Source: Owenia fusiformis (lineage: Eukaryota; Annelida; Polychaeta; Sabellida; Oweniidae). Taken from it: a DNA stretch of 64,000 bases. The stretch lies in the NCBI GenBank assembly GCA_903813345.2, contig CAIIXF020000012.1, positions 15,184,020 to 15,248,019 on the forward strand. Reading direction: 5' to 3'. The notes beneath the pieces were generated by a model. That model was not told where the DNA came from, made no database searches, and was given only the letters and a program-made list of their open reading frames with translations. A program made the translations under genes and the position numbers. Below are positions 52,701 to 61,300 of this stretch, piece by piece. The first letter of the stretch is position 1. Every line of letters begins with the position of its first letter.

Positions 52701-54681
52701 GACACAAATCATTCTCACTTTGCTAATGTCTCGAACGATTGAGACGACCAATTTCCAAAAAAACAATTAGAGATTTTTTAATCATTTTCGAATAATTGAA
52801 TTAAGATATATAGTATTGTCTGATTCCATCGTGTACCGTGCAATACAATACGTACAGATTAAAGAAACTAGTTTGATCAATTGATATAAAGAAACGCATT
52901 CGTGATCAATGAAACAAATAAACACACCCACCACAAAGGTCAAATCGAGGTCAACGTGACTTAGGGGATGCCAAAAAATGTTATAAAACAAGAATCTATA
53001 ATTTTCAAATGAAAAAAAATAGGTAATCACTTTTCTAGAACTGAAACCAATGGAACGTGTAATTGAATAATCAGCATTTTCAAGTTGTTTTTGTCTTTAA
53101 CATCCATATTTCAAAAAGTACTACCAATAACAATTAGTGATTTAGTAAGAAAATAGATAATTGTTGACTTAACTATAATTTCGTGTCTATGATTTTGCAT
53201 AGCAACGGAATATAAATCGATAGTGCAATTGAAAAATTGGGGTAGGGGAGAATAAAAAAAATGTACATCTAAATTTAAAGAGGTTCATCATTATAATTAT
53301 ATGATACCATAGTTTGCATAAGCATTACGGAAAATGCAGAAAAAATGTCAAAGGTATTCATCAAGTAGTTTTTGAAAACAAAACAGTTTTCCTCTCAAAT
53401 TCGTGGAGAGAATGCGATTCACGAATATTTGGCAAAATTGTATTCATAAGACATTCAATAGTGGCTCGATTTTCATGAAATAAAGCATGTTGGTAAGGGA
53501 ATTCAATCTGTTAAATGATATTTTCCAGACAGACCAATAATGATATGGTATCCACAAAACATTTCTTTAGGCTAGTGTGCTCGAGATTACTTTTACAATT
53601 TTTGAACAATGAGAAAATATGACTAAAGAACATAGGAAAATTCTTTTTTATTCTCACTTTTCAACACTACACACTGGCGTTTTGGCGTACATTGTTCCTA
53701 CGCCACTGCATATCCCCTAAAATGTGTACATTTGTATATTTTAAATTTTATATAATACTCTCATCCACTGATGTATGGCCTCTTGAAAATTCTCTCATGT
53801 TTAACATCAGAAATCCTCACTTCAGCAAATCCGTGATTGTATCTATCTCATTACCTATAATAACTCTGGTAAACAAAAATCTCAGACTTAATTGTGATTT
53901 GGTGGTCTAAAATTCAAGTTCCAAATACATTTGATTGAAGTAGGGTAAATGTTTCCAAGATTTCTTACATTTTTGTAAAAGACCTTTAACATGTCTGGGA
54001 ATATCAAGATATGCATAGCCATCTATCAAAAGATGGCTATGTGCAAATATAGTAAGGTTTACTCTATTCTCTAATTGGCAATAGTTCCAATGTCATGTGA
54101 TCTTATATTCATTTAGATTCAATGAAGAGTTTTAGCAAAAGTTCATGACATATTGTAGAGCAACAACCCATTGAAAAATATCACATTAACTGTTTTCAAC
54201 AATCTCCCAAACAATTGATAATTTTTTTCAGAGTGTCTCCCATACCGACCGACATATATCAGAACTGGACCCTGCCCTGTGAGCATTTCTTGAAGTTTCG
54301 ACAAATGTTGTGAGCCTATCCTCACCTACTTTGGCCTGAGATGGAGAATCGACAGGATAATTTTTAAAAGAATATAATTTAAAGCCCTACATTTAAAAAT
54401 AGATCTATGATTTGGTTTCAACTCATTAAAAAATTGGACGGATAAAATACACTGGTGGCGACTGTCAGACCACATCGACATCCCCAAATGTATATCAGTA
54501 CTGCAGGGTTGTTGCTGTACAATGGGGACCCTTGTCATCTCCTAAACTCTGGGTCCTCTAAATAGAAAATAGATAGTGCTGACTGTGCACTGAAATTGGA
54601 CAACACAGTGAAAAATATAAAAGGATACACACCTAAACTGCCGAAACCAACCACACCGATCCTTCTTTTGTTGACATCCAT
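40688..54681 (-). CDS. ASPDH: ASPDH: aspartate dehydrogenase domain gene, exons 1-3 only
   Basis: Three exons on the minus strand (54681-54633, 50726-50591, 40772-40688) join in matching phases (1, 2, 0) and encode the first 90 residues of an aspartate-dehydrogenase-domain protein. It would be a cytosolic NAD(P)-binding oxidoreductase of about 280 residues in other animals. The Rossmann loop GFGSLG spans the exon 1-2 junction, ELAFVWNR is in exon 2, and DIIVEVCHPK spans into exon 3. All three exons have GT/AG borders. No exon for the remaining two thirds was recognised; downstream lie UGT pseudogenes and transposons, so the gene may be truncated. Introns contain an LTR element, a hAT-like element, a nested gene and the splice-site array. 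Confidence 0.85.
40919..41095. mobile_element. MITE with CAGTAAAACCTG ends, copy 2
   Basis: Left end CAGTAAAACCTGTCTTATG preceded by TA; right end AACAGGTTTTACT followed by ATA. The inside has GAACACCTG and TAAACACC motifs. It belongs to the same family as 7653, 58486 and 60567. Confidence 0.8.
41360..41519. repeat. GC-rich foldback repeat with TTCGGCACCG iterons
   Basis: The 16-bp arms TTCGACACCGTTTCGG (41360-41375) and its exact complement (41504-41519) enclose many copies of TTCGGCACCG or TTCGACACC in both orientations. The base composition is much higher in GC than the surroundings. No TSD was resolved. Confidence 0.85.
41859..42859 (-). CDS. Two-exon gene of unknown function, nested in ASPDH intron 2
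   Basis: Exon 1 (42859-42470) has 130 codons and ends at a good donor, GTAAGAAT. Exon 2 (41984-41859) begins after TATTTCCAG in the same phase (0) and adds 41 codons to a TAA, giving 171 residues. I do not recognise the protein. It has an acidic Glu/Lys-rich region (about 36-57), a conserved-looking middle with FGQNGIYTKSYCDMEYIL, and a basic helix-rich end. No signal peptide or membrane segment is seen. Matching phase and clean splice signals make it a likely real gene. It lies inside an ASPDH intron on the same strand, or downstream of a truncated ASPDH if that gene ends early. Confidence 0.65.
42860..44530. other. Gene-free stretch with a duplicated dispersed repeat
   Basis: No exon is seen. 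From about 43955 there is a dispersed repeat rich in GTCTGTCCGT. It contains two diverged copies of the same 120-bp segment (about 44065-44180 and 44390-44510), both with CTCGCCTATTTTCAA and ATGGCCGCCATTTTTGT. Confidence 0.6.
44531..45395 (-). repeat. 3' LTR (element on the minus strand)
   Basis: This 865-bp LTR contains a run of about five short repeats of the type ATGATAATCC(A/G)CAAATGTTT (about 44815-44895). It appears identical to the other LTR by eye. Confidence 0.92.
45396..46048. other. Short non-coding 3' region of the RT-less element
   Basis: On the minus strand this lies between the integrase stop and the 3' LTR. It begins at the LTR edge with a purine tract (AAGGAGGGAGG when read on the minus strand, 45396-45406). 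No reverse transcriptase or RNase H motif was found in any frame. Confidence 0.75.
46049..49558 (-). CDS. Gag-protease-integrase polyprotein without RT
   Basis: One uninterrupted frame of 1169 residues. From the N-terminus: a SAP-like region (about 15-53); a long Glu/Lys/Arg-rich coiled coil (72-165); a SCAN/capsid-like helical region (about 175-345); a CCHC knuckle (C409-C422); an aspartic protease with RDTGAS (495-500); a Ser-rich linker; and an integrase with an HHCC zinc module (from about 814), catalytic Asp at about 882 (LIDCVGPL), Asp in SDQGSNF (about 941), Glu in GALERY (about 977) and a C-terminal basic domain. In most Ty3/gypsy elements RT lies between PR and IN; in the Gmr1-like group IN comes before RT. 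The order here fits a Gmr1-like parent that lost RT downstream of IN. Such a copy would need RT from elsewhere. Confidence 0.88.
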   Translation of the reverse strand: MSFEVETFLEAPSLEEFDDLKKTELLAIAKHVGLSVKSSYKKDTIKNFVLQYLVAETLLPEQPAQHVDPVDPIKLKELEIREKELQNEREMREKELEIQKEREIRELREKELEIQNEKEKRESEKEIRLREQEMQIEKEIREQEIQKEIELKRLEIEAKSKSDEHATMHQHFENRFDASKFLKFVPKFQEKNVDKYFTHFEKVAQSLDWPKSAWPVMLQSVFIGKASEIFASLSGEVCSDYDLVKNAILKAYELVPEAYRQKFRNAHKQSDQTHVEFAREQEQLFDRWLVSKDVSEEFKKLRELMLIEQFKNCVQYHIRTYLDEHKVETLSQAATLSDDYALTHKGSFIKGNPNFRGYQGNKPSYDTKSNQSSSSNTPNKAKDQSNSSQSFSSKSDQSNSSGPKLNVTCNYCKKPGHLISECYRIKNRREMSGSAHSNGCATVPISRKPIVWDSYTHTEKSTHSDIMEDYKPFMSEGSVSLSSDDTNSKPVKILRDTGASQTLLLEGVLPLSEESFTGTHILMQGIELGFTKVPLHRIHITSELVKGPVIVGVRPQLPVEGVALLLGNDLAGGKVSLDPIVSDQPCSIEDSVQEDSDIYPACAVTRAMAKRLANSGDSSVGDDFDSGFLSSLFDDECHSPLVKDGPYPILKANSSLKQPIVQAKQRSNEAYSSLKKPIARGDSPSEQDHYFNAVSPARASPDEVSSSSASVHEVSSPPCSEVSSSISDSDSLKNDPHSKHMLIYEQEHDPSLIDLHKRCLTIDEADKVPVCFYKKDGILMRKWRPPEASPEDDWAIVHQIIVPKSYHKEILSLAHDSPMAGHLGVTKTYHKILNHFYWPKLKQDVQEYCRSCHTCQMVGKPNQKIPTAPLHPIPAFDEPFSKVLIDCVGPLPKTKSGNQYLLTILCMATRFPEAIPLRNIKAKNIVKSLIKFFTLVGLPKDLQSDQGSNFMSGLFQQVMDTLGIKQCKSSAYHPESQGALERYHQTLKTMIRAFCFEYEKDWDEGIPLLLFATREAKQESLGFSPFELVFGHSVRGPLKLLKEKWLTETEKFNLLNYVTGFKERLSKACEIAKENLLNSQDKMKTWYDRKVKERSFQPGDKVLILLPLQTNPLQAKFYGPYVVDSKVNDLNYIVKTPDRRKETQLCHINMMKKYVERDKISLLNLSLCS
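49649..49666 (-). promoter_or_regulatory. Primer-binding site, tRNA-Pro type
   Basis: Read on the minus strand, TGGGGGCTCGTCCGGGAT starts five bases after the 5' LTR. It is the classic sequence complementary to the 3' end of tRNA-Pro (AGG/TGG/CGG), used by several retroelements. Confidence 0.92.
49672..50536 (-). repeat. 5' LTR (element on the minus strand)
   Basis: Its outer end at 50536 lies 54 bp inside the ASPDH intron from the exon 2 donor at 50590. It is otherwise the same as the 3' LTR. Confidence 0.92.
50591..50726 (-). CDS. ASPDH: ASPDH exon 2 (the array-proximal, functional copy)
   Basis: A 136-bp exon that starts after ACTTCCAG and ends at a GTAACAAT donor. It encodes QYLVEEIQARPELELAFVWN followed by RSKETMQQKL and a stretch to SE, with split codons at both ends matching exons 1 and 3. 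Its first 67 or so bases are the template of the 18-copy array lying directly upstream. Confidence 0.9.
50650..52352 (-). repeat. 18-copy array of the ASPDH exon-2 3' splice site plus exon head
   Basis: The unit is 93 bp (31 codons). Read on the minus strand it consists of about 26 bases of intron end (CTTTCATATACTTCCAG, preceded by CTTATAAT) and about 67 bases of exon start (GTCAATACTTGGTAGAAG to TGGAACAGATC). The splice sites fall at about 50727, 50820, 50912 and so on to about 52316; the first is the real exon 2. Variants are a 6-bp insertion at about 51372 (frame kept) and a 1-bp insertion at about 51667 (frame lost). The 11 units nearest exon 2 form one open frame with it. At the far end ACAGATCT in the intron matches ACAGATCT in exon 2. 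Confidence 0.93.
52361..53706. mobile_element. hAT-like non-autonomous element, 1346 bp
   Basis: A perfect 8-bp target duplication, TGCATATC, flanks it (52353-52360 and 53707-53714). The ends are inverted: GGGGCGTAGGAA on the left, TTCCTACGCCAC on the right. It has no transposase. It lies in ASPDH intron 1, touching the outer end of the splice-site array. Confidence 0.88.
53715..54632. other. ASPDH intron 1, exon-1-proximal part
   Basis: No exon was recognised. A short hairpin with an 11-bp stem, CATAGCCATCT, and a 6-base loop lies at about 54015-54042. Two short minus-strand frames at 54143-54538 have no recognisable motif or splice signals. Confidence 0.5.
54633..54681 (-). CDS. ASPDH: ASPDH exon 1
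   Basis: Encodes MDVNKRRIGVVGFGSL plus one base, with a GTGTGTAT donor. GVVGFGSLG is the glycine-rich nucleotide-binding loop, completed by exon 2. The ATG at 54681 is taken as the start because the Rossmann fold begins right after it, as in the family. Confidence 0.85.
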
Positions 54682-54721
54682 GTTTTCCTATATTACTAAT
54701 AAATTTGGGGACGTGTGTATT

Positions 54722-56575
54722 TAATATATAGACTTGTACTTAACCTAAAAAGAGCAGTTTATAAGTGTATTTCAACTTTGGATTTCCCACATTTTATACC
54801 GGAAGTTGATCTTTATAGTCTCAAACCTAAGCAAGTTTCATTATATTTGGAGAAAACACTTTGAAATCAATACATTAGACATATATTACACCTTTGGAAA
54901 TCAAAAGTAGGAAAATCGTTGATATGAAAATACTTGATTTTGTGTCAATTTGAAAAAATAGCTAGAAACAATTCTATGCAAAATGACGTCATTTCCGGAG
55001 TTGCTACGAGAGACCAAACATCAAAATTTCTAGAATTTTTACAAAATTATTGAATTCTAAGGGAAATCTCTGAGGCCTAGAACTATAAAAAGGTAATTAA
55101 ATTATTCCAACGTAATTTTTGAATTTACTGTTTTGATATGTGACAGTTTTGTATTGAAATATGGATGTAAACAAAATCTGTTCACACTTTCATGATCCGA
55201 TTTTTATTTTCAATAAAATTTTCCCAAATTTTTGACTTGAAATTGAAATGAACGAGTCAGACTGTCACGGTGATTACTATTTATTCTTCATACTGTTATT
55301 AGACCGGTGTTGTATAGTATAGAGGATAGATGGTGCTGACTGTCGTTGCTGTCAGAGTGTCAATGTCTCATTCATAGGCTTAGTGCTATTTTTATGACTA
55401 GTTTCCCACCATGGGAACACCAGTTGAGAGCATAAGTTTGGTCATTATTTGAAGTGTATTTGTAACCATCTGGTACGCCTTTGCGCGCCATGCGTACCGG
55501 GCGATATATATATACTTGTACTTAAACTAAAAAGAGCAGTCTATAAGTGCTTTTCTACTTTGGATTTCCCACATTTTATACCGGAAGTTGATCTTTAGAG
55601 TCTCAAACCTAAGCAAGTTTCATTACATTTGGAAAAAAAACACTTTGAAACACTTTGAAATCAATACATTAGACATATATTACACCTTTGAAAATTACAA
55701 ATAGGAAAATAGTTGATATGAAAATACTTAATTTTGTGTCAGTTTGAAAATATAGCTAGAAATAGGGCGAAGGGGTGTAACGTCGACACCGTTTTGGGGT
55801 AACTTCGACATGTGGGGTAACTTCGACACCTTGTTGTTTATTTGCTCTAATTTCCGATTTAGGGGGAAGCCATGTTTTTTTCTCGCATAGATCGAGATCT
55901 ATCGAGATTTTAATTTTTCCAGAAATCAAACATGGCGAAAAACGGAAAATTCTACTTTTAATACGTAAGTGTCGAAGTTACCCCGTCTATTATGTCGACA
56001 TTACCCCACACGTCGACATTACACCCCTTCGCCCTAATTCTATGCAAAATGACGTCATTTCCGGAGTTGCTACGAGAGACCACACAACAAAATTTTTTAA
56101 ATTATTGAATTCTAAGTGAAATCTCTGAGGCCTAGAACTATGAAAAGGTAATTGAATTATTCCAACATAATTTTTGAATTTATCGTTTTGATATGTGACA
56201 GTTTTGTATTGGAATATGGATGTAAACAAAATCTGTTCACACTTTCATGATCCGATTTTTATTTTCAATTCACTATTGAATTGAAATTGAAATGAACGAG
56301 TCAGGCTGTCACGGTGAGTACTGTCTATTGTTCATACTGTCATTAGACCAGTGTTGTATATTATAGAGGATAGATGGTGCTGACTGTCGTTGCTGTCACA
56401 GTGTCAATGTCTCAGTCATGGGCGTAGCGCTATTTTTATGAGTAGTTACCACCATGGGAACACGAGTTTCTTGAACTCCAAGGGGTCTAGGAAAGAATAT
56501 ATCGAAGTTTGATCATTATTTGGAGTGTATTTGTAACCATCTGGTACGCCTTTGCATACCGGGCATTATGCCCAT
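54722..56575. repeat. Tandem duplication of the ASPDH upstream region, about 0.8-kb unit
   Basis: The stretch 54722-55508 and the stretch 55511-56575 are diverged copies. Shared blocks include ACTTTGGATTTCCCACATTT, ATGACGTCATTTCCGGAGTT and GATAGATGGTGCTGACTGTC. The second copy is longer because of a 270-bp MITE. The first copy abuts ASPDH exon 1, so promoter sequences may be present twice. Confidence 0.85.
55765..56034. mobile_element. 270-bp MITE with TA target site
   Basis: Inverted ends GGGCGAAGGGGTGTAA, with further inverted GTCGACA and GGGGTAA motifs inside. TA is on both sides (55763-55764 and 56035-56036). The tandem-duplicate copy at about 54961-54975 shows the uninterrupted site. 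Confidence 0.88.
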
Positions 56576-56576
56576 G

Positions 56577-57620
56577 TCAGTTCAGCCCATGTAGTCATGT
56601 TGATGTTGAATTGACATGGCAAATTTTACATGCAAATGTGTTTCAATGTATTGAAATTATAATCTTTTTATGAAAGCCATCCCACATTGTAGAGGTTGGA
56701 GCTCTTTGTTCTATTTATTTGCATTTAATTTGACGAGTGTTTTAATTTGCTGAATTTGGCGAATCAAAAAAATTGTTTAATTTATAGCATTTTAAATTGT
56801 TCTTCAACAACAATTGAAATAAGGGGGGAAGGTATACAATAGATATAGATATGAGATTTATCCCCTTGAAAAACCGCCAAATTAAATAGATGGCAATCTA
56901 TTCAATCTCTGAAAATCACCAAATTAAGAAGCACGAAATCAAAGACAAATACAGTATCATGTTTGGATCATTCACATGACCTAAGCTCCACCTTAGCTTA
57001 TATGCCAATATGATGCGATTAAAGTTTGAAGTAATTGATGATTTGCGATCACCGAATGGATTCTATCTTTTAGTGACGTCACAATTAGGCCACCCAGCTT
57101 TAGATGCTTGATTTTGAGAGATTATCTTCTTTATTTCGTGCTTTATTGATTTATTTTTCAAGAAAGCGTTCGATTTGACTAGATCAACATTCATGCTAAG
57201 CACATACTAAGTCTAAGATCTTACTGACATGATTTAGATAGCGGTTAAGCACCCCCGATTTTGACAAAAACAGGGGGCGCTTATAGGCATCGATGTTTAG
57301 TACGAATTTCACCCAAACTTTGCACATATATAGATATACTTATGATCTAGTCAAATCGGCATACCTGGTAAATATCCGACCCATGGTTTTCATAAAAGAA
57401 ACGACAATATTTTTAGCTCAAAACTGACACGTGTCCGCCATTTCGTGATTCCATCATGTCTAATATCATTTCCTTATGACGTCACACCAATAAGGCGAAA
57501 TACGTGACAACAGTATCCATAAACAAAATTCCTGAATTCTGATCGCAAAAGGTCAATTGATTCGGTGTTCACATCATCGGGTGATGTCAGTCACATAAAG
57601 CCCCATCAAAAATTGTGACG
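56577..57620. other. Gene-free stretch
   Basis: Intergenic DNA between the divergent ASPDH and DRC2 genes. No coding region or clear repeat was recognised. Confidence 0.45.
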
Positions 57621-57627
57621 CCTTACC

Positions 57628-57999
57628 CAGGCCTGTCAACTTGGGAACACCTAACATGAGTGACTTGGAAATGTTGAACACCTCCCCTCAAAATGTGGAC
57701 ACCTTGGTCCAAATCTGGACACCTTGATACGAAAAATTTCGAACGGAATGCGTGACATATACGTAATTCGCGTGAAAAGTCCGAACGAAATGCGTATATT
57801 TTTTTGCGGCGTTCGTATTTTTGCTGTGTAGACGATCTTTTTTAGAAATTTTTCTACAGAAATATTTTTGCTTGACAATTACCAGGTAAAATGCGTATTT
57901 GCGTGACATTTTCTGTCACGCAAAAATAACTGGCGTGACTTCAAATTCTTCAGCAAATGCGTGACAAATACGCAAATTGCGGGACAGTTGACAGGCCTG
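57628..57999. mobile_element. 372-bp hAT-like MITE
   Basis: Inverted ends CAGGCCTGTCAACT with a 7-bp duplication, CCTTACC, on each side (57621-57627 and 58000-58006). Subterminal GCGTGAC/GCGGGAC motifs are related to those of the larger element at 37658. Not coding. Confidence 0.88.
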
Positions 58000-58306
58000 C
58001 CTTACCTAACCAACAACAAAAAACTGTAGTTTTGTTCATTATCTTTCTCTGTGGTCTTTTAATGGACAGTGGCTCAGTTATTTTCACACACATTAGTCAT
58101 CATACACTGGCGGATCTGGGGAGGAGGGGCCAATGTAATCAAGAAAATGGGCTTTAAAATTTTTTTAATATGTCAAATTTCGTCATGTCTATGTATCACC
58201 AGATAAGATGGGTCAAAATCCATGACGCATAACTCTGAACACTTGAACACTGTTGTTTAGTCCATTCTAACTGATGATATATTGCAGACTTATTAATTGA
58301 TTCAAC

Positions 58307-61300
58307 ATGGCGGGAAAGAAGAAAAAGAAGTCGGGGAAGTTGGCCAAGATGACAGAGGAGGAAAGAATCTTATATCTTGAGCAACAGCGTTTAGCCGAAG
58401 AAGAAATGCGCAAAAAGAAAGAAGATATGTTGACCCAGTTTTTGAAAGTAAGTGAAAACTAATTTCCCTGCTCTAGATATGCATACAGTAAAATCTGTAT
58501 ATAGTGAACAGTCTGAACACATATGGAGCCACAAAAAAGTGTTTATTCGAGGTAGGTGTTCACTACAGAGAGGGTATTTATTTAGACAGGAGTCAATGTA
58601 AAATGTGCCTTGAAGAAGTGTTCACTAAACACAGGTGTTCACTATAGAGAGATGTTCATTTAGACAGGTTTTACTGAAGTTAGACAGTTGCCTTGCTGAA
58701 AGTTAATGAACACTCAATTGACAATGTTTCAGATATACCATTGAAACTAGGTGAAGTTAGAATCTTTAGTTATAGAAATTAGAGCACCTTGTATTTAGAT
58801 ATTAAATGATACATAATCTATTATCTTATTTTTAGGACAAGCTTGCCAAGGAAGAAAAGGCCTCTAGATTTAACCTGAATAAATTGAACAACCAATGGCG
58901 TAATATTATGAGAGAAGCCAAATCGAAAGAACTGAAGAAAGAAATCGAAATACTTAGTCAGACATTTGAACGAGTTGTTGACAGGAAGGAGAGCGTCATC
59001 AAGTCACTTGCCAAAGATTTGTTGGAGGCAGAAGAGCAATATTCAATGGCATTAAGAAGTCATTTACAAAATATAGATGGATTAATAGGTAAGTGATGCA
59101 AAAATTTGGACTTTCTAGTTTCAAGAGGGTCTGAGTATTAAGAGATAAATGTGTCTATAATATGTGCAGAGGTTAATATTAAAATCTCAGAACTTATTGA
59201 TCGACCTGGTACATGTAGTTTACATGATTGAATTATATTCAAACTTTTCCAAAAAATAAATGTAAGGTAATCTCAAAAAGGAATGAGGCTAAATCCTTAT
59301 TCTAACTAGTTTAGCTCAGTTGGTAAACTTATGCTAAAACAAGGTACACGAATAAATAATTTCATCTGTTGTCTCTTACGAGTGCATGCTGTTCAAAACA
59401 TCAAGAAAGTAGCTTAATTTCAAACACTAATCAAAACAACATTCCGTACCATCAAAATGATCAACATTACGTTCACAATTGAACATATCTTTTAGATCTG
59501 CAAAAACAGCGACTTCACACACTACAGGAAGAGTACCACGTTGAGCTTGATGTGCTGAAAGAGGAGTTTGATACTGAGCGTGAGATGATGATAGAACAAC
59601 ATACAAAGGAGATGACTGATCTGCAAGATGTTGTGTTTGCAATGGAGCAGAACAATCAGGAGAGAGAGACTGATGCTAAGGGAGAATTCCAGAGCATGCG
59701 AGATGAGATCAAAAACAAGGTAGCAATTGCATAATTGTGCATATCTCTTTGATTATGTGTGTCTTGATTTTTTATATGCAAAAAATAAAATATCATAAAC
59801 CATACATGTGGGCAGTTTAAATCTTATTAGATTCTGGAATGTAAAAGTAAAACCCACAAAGGTATCAGTTCCTTTATATTTATTGACTCTTCATTATAGA
59901 ATCTAGAGGAGAAACATGCTCTCAGAGTCCAGCTTGAGACTGCTGTGGAGGACCTTTGGTACCAGTTCTAACGTTCCTTTATTATTGCCTCTATTGTAGA
60001 ATCTAGAAGAGAAACATGCTCTCAGAGTCCAGCTTGAGACTGCTGTGGAGGACCTTTGGTACCAGTTCTAACGTTCCTTTATTATTGCCTCTATTGTAGA
60101 ATCTAGAAGAGAAACATGCTCTCAGAGTCCAGCTTGAGACTGCTGTGGAGGACCTTTGGTACCAGTTCTAACGTTCCTTTATTATTGCCTCTATTGTAGA
60201 ATCTAGAAGAGAAACATGCTCTCAGAGTCCAGCTTGAGACTGCTGTGGAGGACCTTTGGTACCAGTTCCAACATTCCTTTATTATTGCTTCTATTGTAGA
60301 ATCTAGAAGAGAAACATGCTCTCAGAGTCCAGCTTGAGACTGCTGTGGAGGACCTTTGGTACCAGTTCCAACAAGCACTGAAGAACTACAATGAGACAAC
60401 TGAGGAAAGGAAGAATGCATTTGAACAACTCAAGCTCAAAGATGAGAAAAGTGCGAAAGAGATTGAGATGCAAATGAGAAAATTACAGCGCATTGCAGTA
60501 AGTGTTATAACCACATTAGGCCATTTAAACTTAAATATATATTGAACTGTTTTTTAAATGTTATTACAGTAAAACCTGCGAACAGGGAATGCTCTTGGGA
60601 CTGGAGGAAAGTTTCCTTGTTCAGAGGTTTTCCCTATAGAGAGGGGCTGCACTTTCAGCAAACTCAAAATTGCCGAATAAGCATATTTGTATATATATTG
60701 ATTGATTGTACAAATGCCGACTCCATACTTGTTTACGTTCTCCCCATGTTGATTTTAGCTGCTTCTAGCGTCTGATGATGTCTAGTTGATCAAAGATCAT
60801 TGATATGCTGTGTACATATATATTGCTAAGAACTGAAATTCAAGTTTCATCAACCCCATTTTATATCATTTATAATCTGGAAGTTGGATCAGTAAAAGAT
60901 TTAAAGAGCTTTGGCTCAACATGACCATGTACTTACTATCTGTTATCTCCATAAAACAATTGTGTCAGTCCCTAGATTATCACAACTGATTTGATGTAAG
61001 TAGGTTTTTGAAAGGAAAAATTGGTGTCATGATAATAAGTAACAAACAGATTAGTATTAGTTTTAAAATAAATCAAGGTAATTAACAGTGGGTGGGATGC
61101 TACATCATGTCAACAATTGGCTTATCTTAATCTCAGTCATATTAATCCAAGCTTTTTGGAATCAGATATTGGCTTAGACTTTCACACCTCTGAAAAATAA
61201 TGGAATACACAGTGTCACCAATATTCCATATTCCTTGTTCACAGGTGAATTTTCATATATTGCCCCAAAATAGTGTTCCTTGTTCCCTGTTCATAGGTTT

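Noticed and set aside
54143-54538. Two adjacent minus-strand frames of 60-70 codons in ASPDH intron 1
   Set aside because: No family motif, no agreement in phase with exons 1 and 2, and a clean exon 1-2 junction without them.
59306-59350. tRNA-like A box (TTAGCTCAGTTGGTAAAC)
   Set aside because: No matching B box or cloverleaf follows, so it is at most a decayed tRNA-derived SINE and is not called as a tRNA.
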